This document shows positions 34,803 through 42,765 of a DNA stretch of 64,000 nucleotides, piece after piece; position 1 is the stretch's first letter; each line of letters opens with the position of its first letter. Source of the stretch: an uncultured Rhodospirillales bacterium (GTDB lineage Bacteria; Pseudomonadota; Alphaproteobacteria; CAAGCB01; CAG-977). Below the pieces are notes generated by a model. That model searched no databases. It saw only the letters and a list, made by a program, of their open reading frames with translations, and was not told the DNA's origin. The stretch spans positions 22,710-86,709 of the forward strand of contig CACYSU010000009.1 of NCBI GenBank assembly GCA_902777205.1. The letters run 5' to 3'. The position numbers and the translations under genes were made by a program.

Positions 34803-35873
34803 TCACCGTTGGATCAATCCGCCGCCGACCACCAAATCGCCGTCGTATAAAACAACGGATTGGCCGGGGGCGATGCCGCGCTGGGTGTTTTCAAATTCAA
34901 CCGATATCGAATCCGCGCCGGCCGGCGTGACGGAAACGGGCGTCGGCTGCTGCGACGAACGGATTTTCGCCATCAGGGAAACGGGTTCGGTCACGGGAAC
35001 GCCCGCCGTCCAATTCAGCGACGACGCCGTCAATCCGTGACAGACGTTTTGATCCTCGAACCCGACGATGACGTTGTTTTTTTCCTTGTCAAACCCCAAA
35101 ACGTACAGCGGTTTTTCCGCGCTGATCCCCAATCCTTTGCGTTGGCCGACGGTATAGTTCCAAAAGCCGTTGTGATGCCCCAGCACTTTGCCGTCGCGGG
35201 TCACGAAATCGCCCTTTTTCGGTTCGGCCTGCAAAATGTCGTTGATGTCGCCGGTGTAAAAATCCTGACTGTCGGGTTTTTCGCTGACGGGCAATCCGGC
35301 CTCGCGCGCGATTTGGCGGATTTCGGATTTCGTCTTGTCCCCTAGCGGCAGCATGACGCGCGCCAGCTGTTCCTGACCCAAACGGTAGAGAAAGTAGGAT
35401 TGATCCTTTTTCGGATCGACGCCTTTGAGCAGGTTGTAAAATCCCGTTTTTTCATTCAAAACGACGCGCGCGTAATGCCCCGTCGCGAATTTGTCGAACT
35501 CGATCCCCTGCTGTTTCGCGGCGTCGGGCAAAGCCTGAAATTTGATTTTGGCGTTGCACCACACGCACGGGTTCGGCGTGCGTCCCGCCATGTATTCGTG
35601 TTTGAAATTTTCCAAAACCGTTTGTTTGTAAATCGCCGTGCAATCGACGACGCGGTACGGGATGTCCAGAATTTCGCAAATTTTCCGCGCGGATTCGATG
35701 TCCTCTTCCTCGTGCGGGGAAAAACAGCCGTCGCCCCCTGTCATATGCGAAAAAGACCGCCCCTTTTCCCAAATGGACATGGTCGCCCCGATCACTTCGT
35801 GACCGGCTTTTTTCATCAAATAAGCCGCGACCGAAGAATCGACGCCGCCGCTCAGCCCCACCAGAATTTTCAT
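34803..35873 (-). CDS. mnmA: tRNA-specific 2-thiouridylase MnmA, CxxC variant
   Basis: Thiolates uridine 34 of Glu, Gln and Lys tRNAs. The 356-residue enzyme has the PP-loop SGGVDSS (residues 8-14), TPNPCVWCNAKIKF with Cys103 and Cys106, ATGHYARV, KKDQSYFLYRL and GQRKGLGI. The second catalytic Cys of the SQEICFI motif is Tyr206 here (SQDFYTGD). The usual Asp of DxxC is Cys103. I recall similar SQDFY-type sequences from anaerobes, and a cluster-dependent mechanism has been discussed for CxxC forms, so this may be an FeS-using version. Start is the first Met. Confidence 0.9.
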   Translation of the reverse strand: MKILVGLSGGVDSSVAAYLMKKAGHEVIGATMSIWEKGRSFSHMTGGDGCFSPHEEEDIESARKICEILDIPYRVVDCTAIYKQTVLENFKHEYMAGRTPNPCVWCNAKIKFQALPDAAKQQGIEFDKFATGHYARVVLNEKTGFYNLLKGVDPKKDQSYFLYRLGQEQLARVMLPLGDKTKSEIRQIAREAGLPVSEKPDSQDFYTGDINDILQAEPKKGDFVTRDGKVLGHHNGFWNYTVGQRKGLGISAEKPLYVLGFDKEKNNVIVGFEDQNVCHGLTASSLNWTAGVPVTEPVSLMAKIRSSQQPTPVSVTPAGADSISVEFENTQRGIAPGQSVVLYDGDLVVGGGLIQR

Positions 35874-35944
35874 GACACCCCGCGATTAAAAAAAACGTGT
35901 TCGGGCGGATAATATTTCACGGCGCGCGCGCCGGTCAACACATT

Positions 35945-36544
35945 TCACCCCTGCCTTTTCACTTCCAGCACGCTGACGATCAGGCGATAGGCCTGCGTCA
36001 CGTCCTTGAACTTCTCTTCCGACGCCTTGTCCCCGCCGTTGGAATCGGGATGGTAGAGTTTCGCCAGCCGTTTATAGCTGCGCCGCACATCCTTCATATC
36101 CAGCGGAAAACCGACCTCCAGCACTTTGGCCGCCGCGACCAATGCCGGATCCATATGCGACGCCGACGCGTCGGCGCGCATGGACGCGGCCGGATCGGCG
36201 GAATCCCCGAACGCCTCTTTCCTGATGCCCAGCGGATCGGCGAACATCGTCGGGTCGATCCCCGCCCGTTCGCCCAGTTTCCACGTCGGCCGCTGCCAGC
36301 AAACGTCCTGTTTCAGTTCCTCTTCGATTTCCAAAGGGGACATCCCCTGATAAAAATCCCACTGCGCGTTGTATTCCTGAACGTGTTCCAGACAGAACCA
36401 GTAATAATCCGACAGGGTGCGGTCTTTGGGCGCGCGGAACTCGCCCGCCTTGTGACATCCCTCTTTGTCGCAAACGTGTTCGGGCGCGGCCGGCGGCCGT
36501 CCCGTCAAATCGTCAAAGGAAAACGCGTGTTTGCGGCGCATCAT
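35945..36544 (-). CDS. J-domain protein with an N-terminal zinc-binding-like region
   Basis: A 199-residue protein with a C-terminal J domain (RRSYKRLAKLYHPDSNGGDK, with the HPD motif intact), which stimulates DnaK-type Hsp70 ATPases. The N-terminal half has HVCDKEGCHK and WFCLEHVQEYN, a probable zinc site found in alphaproteobacterial J-proteins. Start at 36544 overlaps the DUF2889 stop as ATGA. The frame is open further upstream but that overlaps the DUF2889 gene. Confidence 0.88.
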   Translation of the reverse strand: MMRRKHAFSFDDLTGRPPAAPEHVCDKEGCHKAGEFRAPKDRTLSDYYWFCLEHVQEYNAQWDFYQGMSPLEIEEELKQDVCWQRPTWKLGERAGIDPTMFADPLGIRKEAFGDSADPAASMRADASASHMDPALVAAAKVLEVGFPLDMKDVRRSYKRLAKLYHPDSNGGDKASEEKFKDVTQAYRLIVSVLEVKRQG

Positions 36545-37101
36545 TCCGCGTCCGTTTTTTCGGGGCGGTAGAAATCCGGCCATTCGCGCTTGACCATTTC
36601 GCCCGAAGCGTCCCACGCCAAACAGGTGTCCAGCGCGTCCGGCGTCACGCCGCGGCAGTATTTCATCATCCGCACCTGCGCCACCGTTTGAAACGCCGCC
36701 TGCGCCGCGCCGATCAGCAGCGAAAACATATGCGTGCATCCCGTTTTGACCGGAATGCGGCGGCGCAATTCCTTTGAAAATCCGGACGTGATGCGCAGCC
36801 CTTCGACGTTTTTAAAGGCCGCCTGCGCGCACGGGCATTGTTTATAGGGGTATTTGTCGATGCGCACCGTCAATCCGCGCACGACCATGTCGTCGTCGAT
36901 CGTCAGCGTCAAAAACATTTCGTGAAACGTTTCCCCCGCCCGAATCACGCCGCCGCGGTCGATGCACGGGCAATCCACGGTGCGGCGGTCGGAAAAGTGC
37001 CCCTCGATATCCCACAGGGAATCGGCGCGGCGGTATCCCGTGTAGTCGATGTGGCGGAAATAGATTTCCTCTCTGTCCGGATCAGTAGTAGGAAAAATCA
37101 T
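36541..37101 (-). CDS. DUF2889 protein
   Basis: A 186-residue protein of the DUF2889 family: GYRRADSLWDIEGHFSD at the N-terminus, then FHEMFLTLTIDDDMVV, and KTGCTHMFSLLIGAAQAAFQT near the end. The function is unknown. The conserved His/Cys residues suggest metal binding. It overlaps the aroB 3' end by 20 bases and the J-protein gene by four, so aroK, aroB, DUF2889 and the J-protein form a single unit. Confidence 0.88.
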   Translation of the reverse strand: MIFPTTDPDREEIYFRHIDYTGYRRADSLWDIEGHFSDRRTVDCPCIDRGGVIRAGETFHEMFLTLTIDDDMVVRGLTVRIDKYPYKQCPCAQAAFKNVEGLRITSGFSKELRRRIPVKTGCTHMFSLLIGAAQAAFQTVAQVRMMKYCRGVTPDALDTCLAWDASGEMVKREWPDFYRPEKTDAE

Positions 37102-38215
37102 TCTTTTTGCGTCCTTTTTCGTTCAGCACCTTGATCACGGCGTTCGGTTCAATGTCATGCACCAAAACGCCCGATCCGATGCCTTCCAATAACACAAAAT
37201 TCAGATGACTTCCCGTTGTTTTTTTGTCCCTGTGCATCGCCGTCATCAATTCCGACACTTTCAGCGCGTCGAAACGCGTCGGCAATCCCCACTTTTCATA
37301 CTGCTGCGCGACGGCGTCGGGCAATCCGGCGTCGCACAGGCCGAGGTCGGCCGACAGGTACGCCGCCAGAACCGATCCGATCGCGACGGCTTCGCCGTGC
37401 AGGATCGACCCGCGCAGGCCGGAAACGGATTCGATCGCGTGGCCGATCGTGTGGCCGTAGTTCAACAGCGCGCGCAGCCCCGTTTCCTCGAACTCGTCGG
37501 CTTCGACAACGGCGGTTTTGATGCGGCAGCATTGCTCCACCGCGTAGGACAGAACCGTGTCGTCCAGCACCAGCACGCTTTCGCCGTTGTCAACCAGCCA
37601 GTTCCAGAAATCGGCGTTCAGCGCCAGCCCGTATTTGACCACTTCGGCGAATCCGGCGAGGATTTGCTGCGGATCCAGCGTTTTCAGCGTGCTGACATCA
37701 ATGAAAACGGCCTTGGGCTGATGAAACGTTCCGACCAGATTTTTGCCGACCGCCGTGTTGACGGCCGTTTTGCCGCCGACCGAACTGTCCGTCTGCGCCA
37801 GCAGCGTGGTCGGAATTTGGATGAAATCCACCCCGCGCAGCAGCAGGGACGCGCAAAATCCGGCCAGATCGCCGACAACCCCGCCGCCCAGCGCGACGAC
37901 GACGCTTTGACGGTCGCATCCCGTTTTCAATACGCGTTCCAGCAATTCTTTGGCGCGATCAAACGATTTGCTGGCCTCGCCCTGCGGAACGACCAGATCG
38001 AAAACCGTGAACCCCGCCTGTTCCAAGGACGTTTTCACCATCGGCAAATACAGCGCGCCGACCAGATTGTCCGTGATCACGAACACCTTTGACGACCGCG
38101 CGAACGGTTTCATCATTTCCCCGACGCGCGTTAAAAAATCCGTCCCGATATAGATCGGATACCCGTGTTCCTTCAATCCGACATCAACGCGGACCAATCC
38201 GTCGAAATCCATCAT
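37082..38215 (-). CDS. aroB: 3-dehydroquinate synthase
   Basis: Second step of the shikimate pathway, NAD- and Zn-dependent. The 377-residue enzyme has VPQGEASKSF, VVALGGGVVGDLAGF, IPTTLLAQTDSSVGGKTAVN, AEVVKYG, NYGHTIGHAIE and HGEAVAIG, with the three metal ligands (Glu, His, His). The start at 38215 overlaps the aroK stop as ATGA; a second ATG follows in frame at 38212. The standard alphaproteobacterial order aroK-aroB is kept. Confidence 0.97.
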   Translation of the reverse strand: MMDFDGLVRVDVGLKEHGYPIYIGTDFLTRVGEMMKPFARSSKVFVITDNLVGALYLPMVKTSLEQAGFTVFDLVVPQGEASKSFDRAKELLERVLKTGCDRQSVVVALGGGVVGDLAGFCASLLLRGVDFIQIPTTLLAQTDSSVGGKTAVNTAVGKNLVGTFHQPKAVFIDVSTLKTLDPQQILAGFAEVVKYGLALNADFWNWLVDNGESVLVLDDTVLSYAVEQCCRIKTAVVEADEFEETGLRALLNYGHTIGHAIESVSGLRGSILHGEAVAIGSVLAAYLSADLGLCDAGLPDAVAQQYEKWGLPTRFDALKVSELMTAMHRDKKTTGSHLNFVLLEGIGSGVLVHDIEPNAVIKVLNEKGRKKNDFSYY

Positions 38216-38781
38216 TTCCCCCTGTTTTCGGCGAACCTGTCGATTTCCGCCACCAGCCGGCGCAACAGTTTGCCCATTGTTTCCTCTTTGTATTTGACGC
38301 GAATGTCGGCCTGTTCGTAAAAAGGCCGGCGGCTGTCCGACAGCGCGCGGACGACCGCGGCCGGATCGTCCACGTTCAGCAACGGCCGGTGCGTGCGCCC
38401 CGCCGTGTTGCGGATGATCGTGTCCACATGGGCGTCCAAAAAGACGCTGACCGCCTTTTGCTTGACGGCCTGCCGCGTCAGCGCGGACAGGAAAGCCCCG
38501 CCGCCCGACGCCAGAACGCACGTTTCCCCGTCCAGCAGGCGCGCCATGACGCGTTCCTCCGCCCGACGGAAATCCCGTTCGCCGTAACGGTCGAACAAAT
38601 AGCAGATGTCGCCGCCCCCCGCCTGTTCGATTTCACGGTCGGCGTCAACGAACGGCAGCGAATAGATCCGCGCCAGACGGCGGCCGATGCTGCTTTTCCC
38701 GCTGCCCATCATGCCGACCAGAAACAGCGTCCTGTCCAACGGATACGGCACGTGCAGCAACATTTCCTTTTTTTCCGGCAT
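38212..38781 (-). CDS. aroK: Shikimate kinase
   Basis: Phosphorylates shikimate using ATP. The 189-residue enzyme has Walker A GMMGSGKSSIG, then FVDADREIEQ for the shikimate site, VLASGGGAFLS and a C-terminal RRPFYEQADI lid segment with TAGRTHRPLL. The start at 38781 was chosen because homology begins at YPLDRTLFLVG shortly after. It is the first gene of the aroK-aroB unit and is divergent from the small membrane gene at 38884. Confidence 0.93.
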   Translation of the reverse strand: MPEKKEMLLHVPYPLDRTLFLVGMMGSGKSSIGRRLARIYSLPFVDADREIEQAGGGDICYLFDRYGERDFRRAEERVMARLLDGETCVLASGGGAFLSALTRQAVKQKAVSVFLDAHVDTIIRNTAGRTHRPLLNVDDPAAVVRALSDSRRPFYEQADIRVKYKEETMGKLLRRLVAEIDRFAENRGK

Positions 38782-38883
38782 TTCGCGATGTTTCCGGTTG
38801 CTGATAAAAAAACCTAACCTTATTTTAACTTGATTGTGGGATAAGAAAAGAGATTTTTGACATTTTGAACGAAAGGATTCCAA

Positions 38884-39024
38884 ATGCGCCGCAATTCGCG
38901 CTGGTACGTTTATCCGGTTTTGCTCGCCGTCATCGGATTCGGCGTGTTCATCGCCGTGTATGACATCCAAGTCCCCAAAACGACCGTTGAAAAAGAAATC
39001 AGTTATGACCGGCTGCAAAAATAA
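38884..39024 (+). CDS. Small membrane protein, 46 residues
   Basis: A short gene starting at an ATG with GAAAGGA upstream. It begins MRRNSRWYVYPVLLAVIG, a basic start and a single transmembrane helix, and ends with a small polar tail, SYDRLQK. It overlaps the start of the next gene (39005) by 20 bases in another frame, as expected for coupled genes. The position upstream of xerD with a signal-anchored neighbour suggests a small inner-membrane subunit. Its function is unknown. Confidence 0.6.
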   Translation: MRRNSRWYVYPVLLAVIGFGVFIAVYDIQVPKTTVEKEISYDRLQK

Positions 39025-40630
39025 GCTTTTCGCCGCGGTTTTGTCCCTGTTTTCCGTAACGGCCGCAAACGCGCAAGAGGCGGTCTATCTGATCCCGCCC
39101 GTGCAGCTGCTGCCCTTGAAACGGATGGAAACGAACGCCTACGGGCTGAGCGTCGGGGCGGAAACGGACGTTTTGAACGGCCGTTTGTGGAAAAACGCCG
39201 CCTATCCGATCACGGCGTCGAAATTCGCCAAAATCCGCGCAAACCTGCCCGCCGCCGCCGAAAAGCTGCGCTACAGGCTGCTGACGCTGGCCGCCGAACC
39301 GCCGCAGGGAACGACGGGACAGTCGTTCATCACCCTGAAGCTGGAGCAGTTGTTTTCGCTGGGGTATTTTGACGAAGCCTACCGTTTGCTGCGGAAAATC
39401 CCCGAAAAGATTCGCACGGACGAACAAAACGCCCTCTACACCCGCGTTTTGCTGCTGACCGATATGCAGGCGGCGTGCTTTTCCGCCGCCGGCGACGACG
39501 CGGACGACCTGTCGGGGCAAAAGCTGGCCGCCGTTTGCAACGCGTTCAACCAAGAGGATGAAAAGGCGTTCACCGCGCTGGAAATCGTCAAGGAACAGGG
39601 CGGGGACGATTTCGTCGCCGCCGCCGTCGAACATTTCCTGCACGGCCGTCCGCTGACCGTTTCGCCTAAAAAGGTCACGCCCTTTACGGCGGCCGTGTGG
39701 CGCAAGGCCGGCGGAGATATGGCCGTTCTGCGGGAAAAGACGGACGCGGCGTGGTTCAAAAAAATGTTTGTCGCGGACGACGCCGTTCCCGCCGAAGCCA
39801 AACTGGCGGACGCCGAACGGCTGGTGCAAAGCGGATTGCTGCCCGCGTCGAAACTGCGCCAGCTGTATCAGCAGATCGAAACCGGCGGAAACGTTCCGGC
39901 GGACGGAAGCGTGTTTCGCGCGCAGATGATCCAGCAGGCCGCCGCGCTGAGCAGTCTGGCCGCCGACAATTTGCAAAAACAGGATTATCTGAAGCAAGGC
40001 ATGGCGTCGGCGAAACGCGCGGGGCTTTCCTACGCTTTCGCCGCGGCGGCCAAGGACGTTTTGGAAACGCTGGCACCGGACGCCGACACGCTGGCGCAAT
40101 CCGCGAATCTGATCGAAGCATTCACCTTGGCCGGATTGAACGGAAAGGCCGCGGAATGGATGACGAAAGCGGAACTGGTGTTCCCCGCGTCCGAAACGGC
40201 GGCCGAGGGGTGGGTGTTCACCGAACCGTTCAAAGCCGACAAAAACAGCCGGTTTTTCATTCCCGCGCTGGAAAACATGATGGCGTTCGCCGAAAAAAAT
40301 CAAGCCGTTGACGACGCGTTCATCCGGCGGATCGACCGGTTGATGCTGATGTTCAAAACGCTCGACCTGCTGCCGGCCGACGAACGGTGGCACTATTCGT
40401 CGTTTGCGGAAGAATCGCCCGAAGCCGTTTTGGCCGCCCGCGGAAAAACCGTTTTGCCGGCGAACAAGCCCGTCGGCGACACCGTTTTGGACGCGCTGGA
40501 CGCTTTGGACGGCAGTTACGCCGGATTGCTGAACGCGCTGGGGCTGCTGACCGCCGCGGGATTGGAACGCGAAGCCGTCGAAACGGCGATGCAGTCGATC
40601 GGCCTGATTGAAACGGCCGGCGGCGAATGA
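39005..40630 (+). CDS. Periplasmic helical-repeat protein of unknown function
   Basis: A 541-residue exported protein with a signal peptide (ending TAANA) and an all-helical, TPR-like body (SLGYFDEAYRLLRKIPEKI, AARGKTVLP and many Ala/Leu pairs). I recognise no named family. Its only translational link is the ATG overlap (ATGA at 40627) with xerD, and this position, between aroK and xerD, is often held by an uncharacterised protein in alphaproteobacteria. Confidence 0.65.
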   Translation: MTGCKNKLFAAVLSLFSVTAANAQEAVYLIPPVQLLPLKRMETNAYGLSVGAETDVLNGRLWKNAAYPITASKFAKIRANLPAAAEKLRYRLLTLAAEPPQGTTGQSFITLKLEQLFSLGYFDEAYRLLRKIPEKIRTDEQNALYTRVLLLTDMQAACFSAAGDDADDLSGQKLAAVCNAFNQEDEKAFTALEIVKEQGGDDFVAAAVEHFLHGRPLTVSPKKVTPFTAAVWRKAGGDMAVLREKTDAAWFKKMFVADDAVPAEAKLADAERLVQSGLLPASKLRQLYQQIETGGNVPADGSVFRAQMIQQAAALSSLAADNLQKQDYLKQGMASAKRAGLSYAFAAAAKDVLETLAPDADTLAQSANLIEAFTLAGLNGKAAEWMTKAELVFPASETAAEGWVFTEPFKADKNSRFFIPALENMMAFAEKNQAVDDAFIRRIDRLMLMFKTLDLLPADERWHYSSFAEESPEAVLAARGKTVLPANKPVGDTVLDALDALDGSYAGLLNALGLLTAAGLEREAVETAMQSIGLIETAGGE

Positions 40631-41556
40631 ACAGGGAATTGATCGCGGCGTTTGTCGAAACGATCACGGCCGAACGCGGGGCGGCGGCCAACACGGTCGC
40701 CGCCTATACCCGCGATTTGGAAAGCTGCGGCGAATTTCTGGACGCCGCGCGGCGGACGTTTGAAAACGCCGGCGTCAAGGATCTGCGCGCCTATCTGGCG
40801 TCAATGGTCAAAGACGGCCTGTCCGCCAAAACGCAGGCGCGGCGTTTGTCGGCTTTGCGCGAGTTTTACAAGTATCTTTACACGGAAAAAATACGCAAGG
40901 ACAACCCGACGGACGCTCTGGATTCCCCGAAAACGGGACATTCCCTGCCGAAATACCTGTCCGAATCCGAGATCGACGCCCTGTTCGACGCCGTCGCCCT
41001 GCTGCCCGCGAAAAAACAGCCGAGGATGAGCGCGCTGCTGGAAATCCTGTACGCGTCCGGACTGCGCGTGTCCGAACTGGTCGGATTGCCCGCGAACGCC
41101 GCGAACATCCGCGAAAACTATATGATCGTGCGCGGCAAAGGGGCGAAAGACCGCATGGTTCCCCTGACCGACAAGGCGAAGAAGGCTTTGCGCGACTGGA
41201 TGCCCGAACGCGAACGGACTTTGCCCAAAGGCCGCGAATCCCGCTGGCTGTTCCCTTCGACCGGCAAAACAGGCCACCTGACCCGCGAAGAGTTTTTTCT
41301 GGAGCTGAAAGAGCTGGCCATGTACGCCGGAATCGCGCCGCAGCGCGTGTCCCCGCACGTCATCCGCCATTCGTTCGCCAGCCATTTGATCGCGCACGAC
41401 GCCGATCTGCGCACCGTGCAGCAAATGCTGGGACACGCCGACATCGCCACGACGCAGATCTACACCCACATTCTGGACGACCGCCTGAAATCCGTCGTCG
41501 CGAAAAACCACCCGCTGGCCGATCCGGATTTTTTTTCACTTTCTTTAAAAAAATGA
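40627..41556 (+). CDS. xerD: Tyrosine recombinase XerD
   Basis: Resolves chromosome dimers at dif with XerC. The 309-residue protein has the N-terminal core-binding domain (ERGAAANTVAAYTRDL) and the catalytic domain with Arg in ASGLRVSELVGL, Lys in GKGAKDRMVPL, HVIRHSFASHLI (HxxR), GHADIATTQIYTH (H and the catalytic Tyr). The DKAKKALRDWMPERE region is normal. The location next to aroK is usual for xerD in alphaproteobacteria, which favours XerD over XerC. Confidence 0.9.
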   Translation: MNRELIAAFVETITAERGAAANTVAAYTRDLESCGEFLDAARRTFENAGVKDLRAYLASMVKDGLSAKTQARRLSALREFYKYLYTEKIRKDNPTDALDSPKTGHSLPKYLSESEIDALFDAVALLPAKKQPRMSALLEILYASGLRVSELVGLPANAANIRENYMIVRGKGAKDRMVPLTDKAKKALRDWMPERERTLPKGRESRWLFPSTGKTGHLTREEFFLELKELAMYAGIAPQRVSPHVIRHSFASHLIAHDADLRTVQQMLGHADIATTQIYTHILDDRLKSVVAKNHPLADPDFFSLSLKK

Positions 41557-41592
41557 AGACGAAAGGCGTTCCAGACGTTATAATTCCGCCCT

Positions 41593-42765
41593 ATGAAAAT
41601 AGTAACGAAATACATTTTAAAGCAAATGCTGTTCGGGTTCGTGCTGATCACGTCCGGACTGTTGATGATCGTATGGCTGTCGCAATCCCTGCGCCTGTTC
41701 GATATGCTTTTAAATTCAAAGGTTTCTGTTTGGCTGTTCGTCCGGCTGACCATGATGTTGATCCCCAGCTATCTGGCCATCATTTCCCCGATCGCCCTGT
41801 TCGCCGTCGCGCTGTTCACCTATAACCGGCTGATCACCGACCGCGAGTTGATCATCCTGCGCGCCGCGGGGATGAGCCCCATGCAGCTGGCGCGCCCCGT
41901 TTTGACGATCGGCGTCATTTTCACGATTCTGGGCTTTTACATCTCGTTGGTTCTGGTGCCGAACGCGACGGCGAATTTCCGCGAACTGCGGTGGAAAATC
42001 AGCCACGACGTTTCGCACCTGCTGATCCAAGAGGGCGAATTCAACGACCTGTCGAACGGCATCACCGTCTATATCCGCAACAAGGCCGACGACGGCGCGT
42101 TGGAAGGCATCATCCTGCACGACCAACATTCCCCCGACAGTCAGGTCACATTGCTGGCGCAAAAGGGCAGCATCGTTTACCGCGACGGCGTGCCGCAGAT
42201 TTCCATGAAAAACGGTTCAAGGCAGGAAATCGCCAACAAAACCGGACGGTTTTCAATTCTGTATTTCGACTATTACAATCTGGACTTTTTTTCGCAAAAG
42301 GAAAAATCCGCCAACCGTTTCAAAAACCACGGCGAACGCAGTTTGAAAGAATTGCTGACCACGCCGCGCGACCAACTGCCGAACGAAAAAACCTACCGCC
42401 GCTTCAGAATGGAGGGGTTCAAACGTCTGGCCATGCCGTTTTACAACCTGTCGTTCATGCTGATCGCGGCGGCCGGATTGCTGACGGGCAATTTCAACCG
42501 GCGCGGCCACAACAAACGGATCATCGCCACCGTTCTGGTCATGGCGGGCGTGCAGGTCGCCGCGCTGGGCGTCGAAAACCTGTGTATGCGCAACCTGTAT
42601 TTCGTCCCGCTGCTGTATTGCGTCGCCATTCTGCCCGTTTTCGTTTGCCTGTATGTGCTGAAACATTCCGGCGAATTCAAATTCACGCGCGTCAGACATT
42701 TCTGGTCGGCCTGCCGCGGCGTTGAACAAAAGCTGATGAAAAAGAGGAGCGGCGTCAAGGCATGA
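41593..42765 (+). CDS. lptF: LPS export permease LptF
   Basis: Half of the LptBFG ABC exporter that pulls lipopolysaccharide from the inner membrane. The 390-residue YjgP/YjgQ-family protein has three N-terminal and three C-terminal transmembrane helices around a periplasmic domain. FVLITSGLLMIVWLSQSLRL and a VLTIGVIFTIL helix are typical. The next gene is lptD (ATGA overlap) instead of lptG, so lptG must be elsewhere. A TATAAT hexamer lies at 41579-41584, eight bases before the start codon. Confidence 0.93.
   Translation: MKIVTKYILKQMLFGFVLITSGLLMIVWLSQSLRLFDMLLNSKVSVWLFVRLTMMLIPSYLAIISPIALFAVALFTYNRLITDRELIILRAAGMSPMQLARPVLTIGVIFTILGFYISLVLVPNATANFRELRWKISHDVSHLLIQEGEFNDLSNGITVYIRNKADDGALEGIILHDQHSPDSQVTLLAQKGSIVYRDGVPQISMKNGSRQEIANKTGRFSILYFDYYNLDFFSQKEKSANRFKNHGERSLKELLTTPRDQLPNEKTYRRFRMEGFKRLAMPFYNLSFMLIAAAGLLTGNFNRRGHNKRIIATVLVMAGVQVAALGVENLCMRNLYFVPLLYCVAILPVFVCLYVLKHSGEFKFTRVRHFWSACRGVEQKLMKKRSGVKA

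Noticed and set aside
40627..41556. XerD as an integrase of a mobile element
   Set aside because: Position next to aroK and the length fit the chromosomal dimer-resolution recombinase; no attachment repeats were seen.
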